A DNA stretch of 11,219 bases from Bacillota bacterium (GCA_003242195.1 QGUQ01000032.1:1-11219); one strand, 5' to 3'. Shown: positions 1 through 7,837, counted from the first letter of the stretch. Made by a program: numbers and translations. Notes: generated from the sequence alone by a model not told the origin.

Positions 1-1712
1 GGCCAGGCCGGCGTGTGCCAGACCCGGTTCTCCGCCACCACCATGCGCGTGGAGGTGGCCAGGGGCTCGCCCGTGTTCAGGTTCCGGTCGTACTTGGGGA
101 AGGCGCTGGAGGCGATCTCGAGCCGGATCCGGTGCCCGCGCTTGAACACCTGGGCCGTGTTCCAGAGGTCGATCTCGAAGCGGTACACCTTCCCCGGCTC
201 CATGAAGACCTCCTTGTCCATGCCCTCCCGGAAGCGGGCCCGGACCATGCCGTCGCAGAGCCGCTGGCAGAACCCGTTGGGGTGCACGTCCACCAGCTTG
301 GCCATGAAGTCGGTGTCCACCGCCGACGACGACGCATACAGCACCAGCTTCACCGGCCCCGTGACCTCCACGTCCCGGTCCAGGGGCGGCGTGGAGTAAA
401 CCAGCACGTCGCCCCGGGTCTCGATGGCCGAGTAGTCGTCGGGGCCACCGATCTGATTGGACAGCGGGTCGGTGATGAAGGGCACCGGCCGCGCCGGGTC
501 ATAGAGGTAGACGTCCGGCGGCTCGTCCGTCGCCGGCGGCTCGGTGGAGAGCACGCCGTCGCCGAAGCGGCTGTTGGCCCGCCCGCCGCTGCGCAGGTAG
601 AACTTCGTCCACCGGGTACGGGCCAGGGGCCACTCGTGCTCGTCCCGCCAGTAATTGGCGCCCATGATGAACAGGCGCACAGGCGGCTCGTCGCCGATGC
701 CGTTGTCGATGCCCTTGAGCCAGTAGTCCAGCCAGCGCACCTCGTAGCCGTCCAGGTCGATGACGGCCTCGGGCCCGAAGTCCACCTCGCCCAGCTTGCG
801 GCTCTCGTTGACCCGGTGCCCCCAGGGTCCCATGATCAGCTTCTGGCCGCGGCGGGCCCGCTCGCTGGGCGCGTGCCGCACCATGCCGGCGAAGTTGAGG
901 GGCGTGCCGATCTGCTCGTCGTCGTACCAGCCCGAGACGTGCAGCACCGGCAGGTCGATCTCGTGGAACCGGTGCTGGTAGCGCAGGGGCTCCCACCACT
1001 CGTCCAGGGTGGGGTGGGCGAGGTCCTCCCGCCAGTGCCGGCTGACGAACCCCGCCGCCTCGTCCATGGTCAGCAGCGGCAGGTGCTCGTAGACCTTCAT
1101 CCAGTCGATCTTGTCGACGTACTGGAGGACCCGGCCGTCCGTCATGCGGTTCCAGCACACGTGCATGGGCCCGGGCGTGCCCGTGGGCCATTCCACGTAG
1201 GGGTCCGACGGCGTCACGTGGACGATCATGGCCTTGAGGTGCGGCGGCTTCTCCAGGGCGGTGAGCCACTGGATGCGGCCCAGGTAGGAGCCTCCCCAGG
1301 TGGCCACGTCGCCCGTGGACCAGGGCTGCCGGGCCAGCCACTCGATGGCGTCATAGCCGTCCCTCGCGTCGTTGCGGTAGGGGACGAACTCCCCCTCCGA
1401 ATCGCCCCGTCCCCGCACGTCCATCCAGACGAAGACGTAGCCGTGGGTGGCGAAGAAGTTCCCGTAATGCCAGGCCCGCTGGGTGTTCTTGCCGTAGGGC
1501 GTCCGGGCCAGGACCACGGGGAAGCGGCCCGGGGCATCCGGTCGGTAGATGTCGGCAGACAGCGTGCACCCGTCCCGCATGGGGACACGGACGTTGAACT
1601 CGTGGCGAACGGGGTAACACCGCCGGCCGTCGCCCTTGCCTTCCCTTTCATGCCCGGTGCGCCTTTCCCGCGACGTGGGCTCCGGGCCGGGCGTGTCGCC
1701 TAGCCATGCCAC
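1..1712 (-). CDS. CocE/NonD family hydrolase (X-Pro dipeptidyl-peptidase S15-like), 3' end cut by window
   Basis: This is a serine hydrolase of the CocE/NonD family (alpha/beta hydrolase plus C-terminal jelly-roll domain), which cleaves esters or X-Pro peptides; the substrate cannot be told from sequence. About 570 residues are visible. Homology begins near residue 37 with HEFNVRVPMRDGCTLSADIY. The nucleophile is Ser142 in TWGGSYLG, the acid is probably Asp264 in VSGWYDDEQ, and the base is His299 in MGPWGH. The DVRGRGDSEGEF motif lies at 98-109. The C-terminal jelly-roll domain runs to the last visible residues, HTPAWP, which normally sit just before the end, so little is missing. I chose GTG 1712 because it has a strong Shine-Dalgarno 7 bases upstream and the frame is closed by TGA at 1731-1733. 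The first in-frame ATG (1580) lies inside the conserved domain. Residues 1-36 are charged and look unlike the family. There is no signal peptide, so it is probably cytoplasmic. It is separated from the polysaccharide cluster and may be functionally unrelated. Confidence 0.9.
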   Translation of the reverse strand, partial: MAWLGDTPGPEPTSRERRTGHEREGKGDGRRCYPVRHEFNVRVPMRDGCTLSADIYRPDAPGRFPVVLARTPYGKNTQRAWHYGNFFATHGYVFVWMDVRGRGDSEGEFVPYRNDARDGYDAIEWLARQPWSTGDVATWGGSYLGRIQWLTALEKPPHLKAMIVHVTPSDPYVEWPTGTPGPMHVCWNRMTDGRVLQYVDKIDWMKVYEHLPLLTMDEAAGFVSRHWREDLAHPTLDEWWEPLRYQHRFHEIDLPVLHVSGWYDDEQIGTPLNFAGMVRHAPSERARRGQKLIMGPWGHRVNESRKLGEVDFGPEAVIDLDGYEVRWLDYWLKGIDNGIGDEPPVRLFIMGANYWRDEHEWPLARTRWTKFYLRSGGRANSRFGDGVLSTEPPATDEPPDVYLYDPARPVPFITDPLSNQIGGPDDYSAIETRGDVLVYSTPPLDRDVEVTGPVKLVLYASSSAVDTDFMAKLVDVHPNGFCQRLCDGMVRARFREGMDKEVFMEPGKVYRFEIDLWNTAQVFKRGHRIRLEIASSAFPKYDRNLNTGEPLATSTRMVVAENRVWHTPAW

Positions 1713-1719
1713 GACGCCA

Positions 1720-1729
1720 CTCCCCTCCC
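1720..1729 (-). promoter_or_regulatory. Ribosome binding site setting the GTG start of the CocE-like gene
   Basis: On the minus strand this reads GGGAGGGGAG and ends 7 bases before GTG 1712. It is the only good Shine-Dalgarno near a possible start in this frame, so it decides in favour of an N-terminal extension of about 36 residues ahead of the conserved domain. Confidence 0.65.
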
Positions 1730-1730
1730 A

Positions 1731-2199
1731 TCACGGCCCGGCCGCCGGTACCCCCTTCCTCCCCTCCACCCCGTCACCCGCCTCTTGCCCCCGGGTTCCC
1801 GTGAGGAACACCATGCGCCCGACAGGAACGCCAGGGGGTCATGACGGGTCACCGGGCCGACGAGATGCTGCACGGCGGCCGGGGAAGAACCACGGAAAGA
1901 TCGTGGCCATCACCAGTATGGCGGATCGACCGTGCCTCTTCACATCCAGGAAATCGCTGAGGCCCCACACCGAGCGGTAGGCTAGCTCCAGCGACGCCGT
2001 ACCCAAGCTGAAGCCGGGCCTCGAGACTCTCCGAAGCGATGCCACGAGGGCCGCGAACCCCGGCTGCCACGTTGCCAAGCCCGCCCAGGAGCATGAAATA
2101 CGTTATGCCTTGCGATTCGGCCGGTATGTGGTCCTCGTCCGGCGAGAGCCAGCCGGTATCTCCACGCCATGGGGGATGAACGCCGTCGGCGCAGGTGCA
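1731..2199 (-). other. Non-coding or eroded stretch between phosphotransferase and hydrolase
   Basis: No convincing gene is seen in these 469 bases. Composition is lower in GC than the flanks (about 64% by hand count over 1881-2100). Several short minus-strand frames overlap without proper ribosome binding sites. One (2078-1839, TTG start) reads AYRSVWGLSDFLDVKRHG and then a hydrophobic run, AILVMATIFPWFF. A second frame at about 2182-2152 reads AFIPHGVEIP, which resembles the short 'IPHG' element of glycosyltransferases. A third at 2094 begins MLLGGLGNVAAG. This could be the decayed remains of another surface-polysaccharide gene, or chance open frames in GC-rich DNA. A promoter for the hydrolase gene should lie here, but no clear -35/-10 pair is visible. 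No good terminator for the cluster is seen either. Confidence 0.3.
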
Positions 2200-3621
2200 T
2201 CAGGGTCTGGGAAAGGTAGGTGATGGGGGCGGTCTCCACCCCATCGACCGCCCAAGGAACCGGCGGAGACGGTCCGGCATGTACAGCAGCGGGATCGTCC
2301 GGAGCAACGCCGCGACGTCGCGAGCCGGGTTCCAACCGATGGCGTGGTACAGGTCCATGCGCAGCTTGGAAGCGGGATCCGAGTCGTAGCGCCCGAACAG
2401 CTGGGCATGCCCCGTGATCCCGGGTTTGACGCCCTCGCGTAACCGGAACAGGGGGTTGCTGCCCGCGATGTCCCGCACGATCTCCGGTCGCTCGGGCCTA
2501 GGCCCGACCAGGCTCATCTCCCCGCGCAGCACGTTCCACAACTGGGGCAACTCGTCCATATGACTTGTTCGCAGTATCCGCCCAACCCGCGTTATCCGGG
2601 GATCATTCGGCTGGGCCAAGAGGGGTCCCGTGTCCTTCTCCGCTTCCGGGACCATGGTTCGAAACTTGATCACTTCGAAACTTCGACCGTCGCGACCGAC
2701 CCGCCGCTGCCGGTAGAAGACCGGACCGCGGTCCTCCACCCAGATCAGCGCCCCTGCCAGAACGCATAGGGGGATGGACAGGCAACCCAGGACGGTGGCT
2801 CCCAGGAGGTCGATGGCGCGCTTGAGCGCCCGAAGCTCCGGGGAGAGGACCACCGGGCGGATCTTCAGGAGGAGGACGTCCTCCAGGTGGACCGCGCAGC
2901 TGCGGGCCACGGCGATTTCGTAGGCCTCGGGCACCAGGTAGACCTCCATCCGCTGCGCCAGGGCCTGGGACACGATGCGCGCCCGTTCCTCCAGGGGGAC
3001 GTCGGGAGTGATCAACAGCCGGCGGGCCGGGGTGGTTCCGGGGTGCACCCGGACGCAGGCGGGCAGGCGCTCCTTCCATTCGCCGGGGCGGGTGGAGACG
3101 AGGTCCACCGGCGGTTCCTGCCAGGCCCTCCGCGCACGGCGAGCGAAGGGGACGCGCCACAGGATGAGCAGCAGGGCCACGATCCCACCGGTTGGCACCA
3201 TGGTGAAGGCGGCGATGGGCCGCTCGGGGTGGAAGAAGCGTGCGGCCGCAACCACCGCCAGCGTGGACCAGAGGCCGGCCGTGAGGACGTCCCGCCCCCA
3301 CGCGAAGGCCGAACGGTGCAGCTCCCGGTAGCCCCGGTAGATGGCCAGGAAGCCGACGGTCCCGACCACGGCCACCGCGAGGGACATGGCGCCCGGCCAC
3401 CATTCCCCGGGGGCTGGTTCCCGGCCGTTCCCTTCGGCGGCGGCTGTCCAGCACTGCACGAACTGGCCGGCGACGATCACGGCCGCATCGCCTGCAACCA
3501 GGAGGATCCCTTGCAAACCGCCCAGCAGCTCCCGCCAGCGGACGGGCTCGTTGCGGGTGACGGGCGGCGGTTCGGGAGCACGTGGCGGGCGGCTCGGAGA
3601 TCTCGGGTCATGGGCCTTCAT
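2200..3621 (-). CDS. Polyprenyl-phosphate sugar phosphotransferase (WbaP/WcaJ-type, bacterial sugar transferase)
   Basis: This enzyme transfers a sugar-1-phosphate from a nucleotide sugar to undecaprenyl phosphate, the first membrane step of polysaccharide repeat-unit synthesis. It is 473 residues long. A proline-rich N-terminus (1-29) is followed by four likely membrane segments (about 32-58, 76-95, 112-130, 137-158), a soluble region of about 100 residues, a hydrophobic re-entrant segment (about 268-294), and the catalytic domain. Diagnostic motifs are GPVFYRQRRVG (299-309), IKFRTM (318-323), DELPQLWNVLRGEMSLVGPRP (356-376) with the catalytic Asp356-Glu357 pair, and KPGITGHAQLFGRY (399-412). 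ATG 3621 overlaps the preceding gene's TGA in ATGA and has GGAGG 8 bases upstream. A longer start at 3711 would overlap that gene by about 90 bases and lacks such support. The soluble region lacks the usual GxGxxG of the CoA-binding-like domain. The sugar specificity is unknown. It is the last gene of the cluster in this window. Confidence 0.93.
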   Translation of the reverse strand: MKAHDPRSPSRPPRAPEPPPVTRNEPVRWRELLGGLQGILLVAGDAAVIVAGQFVQCWTAAAEGNGREPAPGEWWPGAMSLAVAVVGTVGFLAIYRGYRELHRSAFAWGRDVLTAGLWSTLAVVAAARFFHPERPIAAFTMVPTGGIVALLLILWRVPFARRARRAWQEPPVDLVSTRPGEWKERLPACVRVHPGTTPARRLLITPDVPLEERARIVSQALAQRMEVYLVPEAYEIAVARSCAVHLEDVLLLKIRPVVLSPELRALKRAIDLLGATVLGCLSIPLCVLAGALIWVEDRGPVFYRQRRVGRDGRSFEVIKFRTMVPEAEKDTGPLLAQPNDPRITRVGRILRTSHMDELPQLWNVLRGEMSLVGPRPERPEIVRDIAGSNPLFRLREGVKPGITGHAQLFGRYDSDPASKLRMDLYHAIGWNPARDVAALLRTIPLLYMPDRLRRFLGRSMGWRPPPSPTFPRP

Positions 3622-4868
3622 TCGGGCGGCCTCCTCCCCGGAGATGCGGGTATCGCTAATTCGGTGTACAGCGCCAGGAGCCGGGCTTCCATGATCCGCC
3701 AGGAGCACCACCTTTCATACAGCCGGAGCACCCGCGCCGCGAAGGCCCGCCTCTCTTGCGGGGTCCACCGGGCCGCGTCCCGCAAGGCGGCCTCCAGGCA
3801 ACCCGTGTCGCCATAGGGAACCACGTATCCCAGGCGCCACGCTCGGACCCGCCGGTCGATGCCGGTGCCTTCCGCCACCACGATGGGCTTGCCCAGCCGC
3901 ATGGCCTCGAACAGCTTGCCGGGGCTGGAGTATCGGTGGTTGGGGACCGACGGATCGTAGGTAGCCACCAGGATGTCGGCCCGGAGGTAGAGTTCGAGGC
4001 AGCGGTCGTGGGACACGCGCCCGTGGAAACGGGCATTGGGCAGGGCTGCCGCCGCCTTACGGATCCGTCCTTCTTCCGCTCCGAACCCGCCCAGGTCCAG
4101 CTCCCAGTCGGGGTGCCGGGCCATGACCTGGATGAGCTCCAGGAGTCCCCGGTCGGCCTGCAGGAGGCCCACGTAGGCCACGCGCAGCCCGCGCCGGGAC
4201 GGCGGCCCGCCGGGAAGGTCGTCCGGGTCCCGGTCCAGGTTGTGGCTCCCTTCCCAGTCCGGGCTGTTGTAGACGATCACCAGCCGGCGCGGGCGGGCCT
4301 TCCCCAGCTGTGGCAGGCGGCTTTCGTCCGCCAGGATGACGGCGTCGGCCCGGCCCAGGAGCAGGGCCTCCAGCCGGGCCAGCCCGCGGCGCAGGAGGCC
4401 GGGCAGCCCCCGCACCGCGTCGGCGTACCAGTCGAAGACGTCGTAGACCACCCGCTTGCCCAGGAGGAACTTCATGAACAGGGCGGGCAGCAGGGTGTCG
4501 AAGTCGCAGGCGTGGATCACGGCATAGCGCCGACGGTGGGCAAGGAGCCAGCCGGCCAGTTGCAGCTCCCAGCGCAGCAAGGCGGGAAGGTTGCGGAGGC
4601 CCGCCCCGTAGCGCCCCCGGACGTGGAGGCGCACCAGCGACCCATAGGGGGCCCTTTCCAGCGGCGGGAAGTGGCCTTCCCGGTCCCGCGCCACCACCGT
4701 GACCCGGAAACCGCTCCGGGCCAGGGTGCGGGCCACCCGCTCCACCCGCGGGTCGGGGGCCACGGGATGGCCCCTCAGGATCACCACGCCTGGCATCACC
4801 GCATCCGGCAGGGCACCACCCGACGAAGGAAGCCGCTCGTGCCCTGAGCCGCGCGTATAGATCCTCAC
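3618..4868 (-). CDS. Glycosyltransferase, GT4-like (GT-B fold)
   Basis: This is a cytoplasmic or membrane-associated glycosyltransferase that probably adds one sugar to the lipid-linked repeat unit. It is 416 residues with a GT-B layout. The N-terminal Rossmann half includes VVILRGHPVAPDPRVERV (about 28-45), VIHACDFDTLLPALF (117-131) and VVYDVFDWYAD (140-150). The linker carries VIVYNSPDW. The C-terminal half begins LRVAYVGLLQADRGLLELI (228-246) and holds the nucleotide-sugar element YSSPGKLFEAMRLGKPIVVAEG (313-334), with Glu321 in the usual acidic position. I chose GTG 4868 because it overlaps the upstream TGA as GTGA and has GGAGG 9 bases upstream. ATG 4796, right before the conserved fold, is the alternative and would shorten the protein by 24 residues. 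No membrane anchor is evident. It is coupled to the downstream phosphotransferase by ATGA. The donor, acceptor and linkage cannot be read from sequence. Confidence 0.9.
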   Translation of the reverse strand: MRIYTRGSGHERLPSSGGALPDAVMPGVVILRGHPVAPDPRVERVARTLARSGFRVTVVARDREGHFPPLERAPYGSLVRLHVRGRYGAGLRNLPALLRWELQLAGWLLAHRRRYAVIHACDFDTLLPALFMKFLLGKRVVYDVFDWYADAVRGLPGLLRRGLARLEALLLGRADAVILADESRLPQLGKARPRRLVIVYNSPDWEGSHNLDRDPDDLPGGPPSRRGLRVAYVGLLQADRGLLELIQVMARHPDWELDLGGFGAEEGRIRKAAAALPNARFHGRVSHDRCLELYLRADILVATYDPSVPNHRYSSPGKLFEAMRLGKPIVVAEGTGIDRRVRAWRLGYVVPYGDTGCLEAALRDAARWTPQERRAFAARVLRLYERWCSWRIMEARLLALYTELAIPASPGRRPPE

Positions 4869-6349
4869 GCCGTCGTGCCTCCCCCACCGGCCCCGACGCG
4901 GCCCAGACGCCGGGCCATTGCCTGCACGCCCGTCCCCAGGGACAGGTACGCCAGGCTCCACTGCAGCACGGCACCCGGCTCCTTGACGAAACCTCCGGTG
5001 GCGAAGGCGGCAGTCGCCGCGTAGACGAAGGCCACTCCCAGGTGCCGCCTGCCCCAGAGCCAGCGGTCACAGAGGGCCGTGAGCAGCCCCGGCAGCGCGC
5101 CGGCCACCGGCAGCGGCCAGGCACCCAGATTGAGGTACAGCTCCTGGGGCAGCGAAACGTTGAAGCCGAAGCGGGTCCGCCAGTAGAAGTCCCTCCAGTA
5201 GTACTCGTTCAGGCGATCCACCGCCGTGCGGAGGCCCGCCTGCTGGCGGGCGGGCGGCGCCAGGAAGCGGGCCGGGACGGCCGCCAGCGTCGCTCCCCGC
5301 AGCCACCCGTGCTGCGCCGCGTAGTCGAGGGCCACCGGCCAGACGTCGGCGTGGTCGAAGTTGGCGCCGTAGAGGAGCACCGCCCGCACCGGCGACGGCC
5401 CGCGCCGGGCTGTTCCGCGCTCCGCCCCGGACTCCACTTCGGCGCTCTCTTCTACCCGTTGCCCGCTGTCGGCTCCCCCGGAGCCCACGCCGGCCGCCAC
5501 CGCGGCCAGGCTGCTGGCCAGCGGCCGCAACCCGCCCAGCAACACCAGCACCGCCAGGACCGCCACCGCCGCCCGGGGGTAATCCACGCCCCGCAGCCGG
5601 TCGTGGAGGAAGACGGCCACCAGCAGCCCGTTGAGCAGGTAACCCCGCTGGTAGAGGAGGGCCAGCAGCACGCCGGCCAGGGCGGTCCCGCCGACCACCG
5701 CCAGGACCCGCCACGGGCGCGGCCGCGGTTGGGGTCCCCCGGCGAGCAGCAGATACGCCAAGGGCAGGCAGGCGCCCAGGGGGATCACGGCCAGTGGGAA
5801 GAGTAGCTTCCCATGGGGCACCACGGCCGTGATGGCCGCCTCCCGGCGGCCGGGCAGCCAGGCACCCTGGGAGAGCACGTGCATGGCGCCGAGGGCGGCC
5901 ACGCCCAGCAAGAGGGAGAGAAGGAAGCCCGCAGCCACGGCGGGATCGGTCCCGGAAGCACGGATCCCAGCGGGGCCCCGAATGGCGGGCCGCTCCTCCC
6001 CCTCCGGGGCGCCCCCGGCCTCCCGCCGCGGCCGGCGTCCGGCCGTACCGCGCCACGTTCCCAGGTAGGCCGCCACGACAGCCGCGTTGAACAGCCACTG
6101 GTACGCCAGGCCCCGGTTGTAGCCCGCCCAACCGGCCGCCGTCGCCGGGTAGAGGGTATAGCCTCCTTCCGCCGCGGCCAGCAGCGGTCGCACGCCGAAG
6201 GCCAGGGACTCCACGGCCAGGAAGCCGTGGAAGACCGTCATCACCGGAGAGCGGGTGGCCCACAAGGCCCACCCGTACAGCGCCAGGTGCGCCGCCGCCA
6301 GCAGGCGCGTCAGCACCAGCGACTCCATCTCCAGACCCGCGGGACCCAT
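4865..6349 (-). CDS. Wzy-like O-antigen/exopolysaccharide polymerase, polytopic membrane protein
   Basis: This probably polymerises lipid-linked oligosaccharide units on the outer face of the membrane. From ATG 6349 it has 494 residues and roughly ten hydrophobic segments, for example about 10-32, 37-60, 85-98, 137-158, 185-203, 214-233, 258-275, 412-425 and 436-452. Wzy-type polymerases often share a late motif pair, and both elements appear here: VPARFLAPP (358-366), matching the usual 'PR..wPdKP', followed by FGFNVSLPQELYLNLG (394-409), matching 'G.S.pGELYLNFG'. A polar, acidic loop lies at about 288-320. ATG 6349 has GGAGG 10 bases upstream. GTG 6388, overlapping the preceding TGA as GTGA, is a credible alternative adding 13 residues, but its GGAGG is only 3 bases away. 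Placement between two glycosyltransferases and a phosphotransferase supports the role. No direct sequence match could be checked, and another multi-membrane EPS protein remains possible. Confidence 0.72.
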   Translation of the reverse strand: MGPAGLEMESLVLTRLLAAAHLALYGWALWATRSPVMTVFHGFLAVESLAFGVRPLLAAAEGGYTLYPATAAGWAGYNRGLAYQWLFNAAVVAAYLGTWRGTAGRRPRREAGGAPEGEERPAIRGPAGIRASGTDPAVAAGFLLSLLLGVAALGAMHVLSQGAWLPGRREAAITAVVPHGKLLFPLAVIPLGACLPLAYLLLAGGPQPRPRPWRVLAVVGGTALAGVLLALLYQRGYLLNGLLVAVFLHDRLRGVDYPRAAVAVLAVLVLLGGLRPLASSLAAVAAGVGSGGADSGQRVEESAEVESGAERGTARRGPSPVRAVLLYGANFDHADVWPVALDYAAQHGWLRGATLAAVPARFLAPPARQQAGLRTAVDRLNEYYWRDFYWRTRFGFNVSLPQELYLNLGAWPLPVAGALPGLLTALCDRWLWGRRHLGVAFVYAATAAFATGGFVKEPGAVLQWSLAYLSLGTGVQAMARRLGRVGAGGGGTTA

Positions 6350-6384
6350 GCCGCATCGCCCTCCCCCGTCACGCTGCTCCCCCG

Positions 6385-7587
6385 TCACGGCCCTCCCCCG
6401 ACTTGGGTCGCGGCACCGGGCCGCCGGCTCCGGGCGGCCCCGCCCGCCGGTGGGGCGAGCAACGTCTCATACACCGCCACCGTCTGCTCCACCATGCGCT
6501 CCAGGGTGAAACGCTCCTCATAACGCCGCCGCCCCGCCCGGCCCAGGCGGGCCCTGAGCCCGGGGTCGGCCAGGAGCCGTTCCAGGTAGCCGGCCCACGC
6601 CGGCACGTCCCCCGGTGGGGCCACGAAGCCCGTCTCGCCATGGACCACGGCTTCGGGCACCCCGCCCGCCGCCGACGCCAGCACGGGTAGGCCCGCCCGC
6701 ATGGCCTCCAGGATGGCAAGGGGCATCCCCTCCCGCCGGGTGGATAGGACGAACAGCCGGGCGCCCGCCAGCACCCGCGCCACGTCGCCCCGGGAGCCGT
6801 GGAAGCGCACTCGCCCAGCCACCCCCAGGTCCCGCGCCAGGGCCCGCACCGCCGGCTGCAGCGGGCCGTCTCCCACCAGGTCCAGCTGCCAGGGGCGCCG
6901 CACCCGGGCCAGGGCCCGCAGCAGGGTGGCGTGATCCTTGGGTTCCTCGAACCGGGCGACCATGACCAGGCGGGTGGGGCCGGCGGGATCGCCGGGGTCG
7001 GCCCGCAGGGCCGGGGGCACGTCGGGCACCCCGTTGGGAATCGACATCGCCCTGGCCGGGTCCAGCACGCCCAGCCGCAACCCCAGGACCCGGTCGTGCT
7101 CCGAGACCGTGATGACGCGGTCGGCCAGCCCCTTCACCAGGCGCTCGGCCAGGACGTAGAGCCGGGCGGGTGCACCGGCGGCCCCGGTGCCGTCCCCGGC
7201 AAAGGGCCAGCCATGGACCGTGAACACGCAGGGGATGCCCAGGTGGCGTGCGGTCAGCCTTGCCAGCCAGCCGGCCTTGGAGGAATGGGCGGCCACGAGC
7301 TGGGGGTCCAGTTCTCGGAGGGCACGGTGAAGCTCCAGCAGGGCGAGGGTGTCGGCCGGTGGTGAGAGGGCCCGGACCAGATGGGGCAGGACGCGGTGGG
7401 GGATCCGCAGGCGGAGCAGCTCGCCGATGAAAGGACCGCCGGGCCCGGTCACGACGGTGACCGCGAAGCCGCGCACCTGCAGGGCCCGAGAAAGGTCACG
7501 CACGTGGACCTGGGCGCCCCCGATGCGGTCGGCGCGGGTCACCACCATGACGATGCGGGCCCGGGCACCTCCTGCTCTCCCCACCAA
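6385..7587 (-). CDS. Glycosyltransferase family 4 protein, first gene of the polysaccharide cluster
   Basis: This retaining-type GT4 glycosyltransferase is 400 residues long, the usual length, and most likely extends a lipid-linked oligosaccharide in the cytoplasm. Residues 11-40 form the first Rossmann element with the donor/acceptor loop RADRIGGAQVHVRDLSRAL. HSSKAGWLARL (101-111) and FTVHGWPF (122-129) are typical of the EpsD/PelF/WcaL-like subgroup. The C-terminal half has LVMVARFEEPKDHATLLRAL (207-226), VGDGPL (238-243), RVRFHG (259-264) and the family signature REGMPLAILEAMRAGLPV (285-302) with Glu286 and Glu294 spaced as EX7E, then AAGGVPEAV and HGETGFV. Start TTG 7587 has GGAGG 9 bases upstream. 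GTG 7584, next to it, is the alternative. ATG 7548 lies too far from any Shine-Dalgarno. A terminator-like hairpin sits 45 bases upstream, which could make expression conditional. It overlaps, or lies 35 bases from, the polymerase gene. Confidence 0.93.
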   Translation of the reverse strand: MVGRAGGARARIVMVVTRADRIGGAQVHVRDLSRALQVRGFAVTVVTGPGGPFIGELLRLRIPHRVLPHLVRALSPPADTLALLELHRALRELDPQLVAAHSSKAGWLARLTARHLGIPCVFTVHGWPFAGDGTGAAGAPARLYVLAERLVKGLADRVITVSEHDRVLGLRLGVLDPARAMSIPNGVPDVPPALRADPGDPAGPTRLVMVARFEEPKDHATLLRALARVRRPWQLDLVGDGPLQPAVRALARDLGVAGRVRFHGSRGDVARVLAGARLFVLSTRREGMPLAILEAMRAGLPVLASAAGGVPEAVVHGETGFVAPPGDVPAWAGYLERLLADPGLRARLGRAGRRRYEERFTLERMVEQTVAVYETLLAPPAGGAARSRRPGAATQVGGGP

Positions 7588-7596
7588 CCCGCCCTA

Positions 7597-7601
7597 CCTC
7601 C
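7597..7601 (-). promoter_or_regulatory. Ribosome binding site for the TTG-initiated glycosyltransferase
   Basis: GGAGG on the minus strand lies 9 bases before TTG 7587 and 12 before GTG 7584. The spacing favours the rare TTG start, although initiation at the adjacent GTG would change the protein by one residue only. Confidence 0.55.
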
Positions 7602-7620
7602 GGTCCCCCGGCCCGGGCCC

Positions 7621-7659
7621 CATAGAAAGAGCGGGGACAGGCCCTCAGGCCCGCCCCCG
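7621..7659 (-). terminator. Terminator-like hairpin ahead of the polysaccharide cluster
   Basis: On the minus strand 7659-7632 folds into a 12-base-pair stem, two of the pairs being G-U in RNA. The stem begins CGGGG, closes with CCCCG, and has a TGAG tetraloop flanked by GGCC on each side. It is followed by CTCTTTCT (7631-7624), an imperfect U tract. It may end transcription coming from the protease gene, whose stop is about 280 bases upstream. It may also act as an attenuator in the leader of the downstream cluster, since the promoter-like AT-rich island lies between the protease and this hairpin. Confidence 0.55.
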
Positions 7660-7786
7660 TTCCCCCCGCAGGCTGCCAGCGCACTCCGTCCGGGCGACCG
7701 CGGCCCCCTTTCCCCGCTCGGGGCCGTCGTGTTCCGGCGTGGTCGCGATACCCATGCCCCGCTTCCCGGCGTCGCCCCGGATTGGA

Positions 7787-7837
7787 CGGTCCACCCGGAC
7801 CGGCGCAATGGCGCTGACGTATAGGCCATTCGTGGCC
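7787..7837 (-). other. Run of three short tetraloop hairpins in the presumed leader
   Basis: Three perfect inverted repeats, each with a 4-base loop, follow closely: 7824-7837 (GGCCA/TGGCC), 7803-7814 (GCGC/GCGC) and 7787-7802 (CGGTCC/GGACCG). They lie between the promoter-like island and the terminator-like hairpin. A fourth, weaker one, CCCC/GGGG, is at 7712-7723. Short GC-rich hairpins are common by chance at this composition, so a folded regulatory RNA is only a possibility. I did not recognise any known riboswitch class. Confidence 0.25.

Noticed and set aside
15..1703. Long plus-strand open frame (562 residues) opposite the hydrolase gene
   Set aside because: It is antisense to a clear CocE-family gene, its translation is rich in Val, His, Arg, Pro and Gly without any domain, and such frames arise from strong third-position GC bias.
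1890..1906. Hairpin CCACG/CGTGG as a terminator for the polysaccharide cluster
   Set aside because: The stem is only 5 base pairs plus wobble extensions and the following TTCTTCCCC is a poor U tract, so it cannot be told from chance.
1839..2078. Minus-strand 79-residue frame as a real small protein
   Set aside because: Its TTG start has no Shine-Dalgarno in range and no family was recognised; it is kept only as part of a possible gene remnant.
3756..4847. Plus-strand open frame opposite the second glycosyltransferase
   Set aside because: It is a shadow of a gene with intact glycosyltransferase motifs, with Pro/Gln/Val/His-rich translation typical of antisense GC-rich frames.
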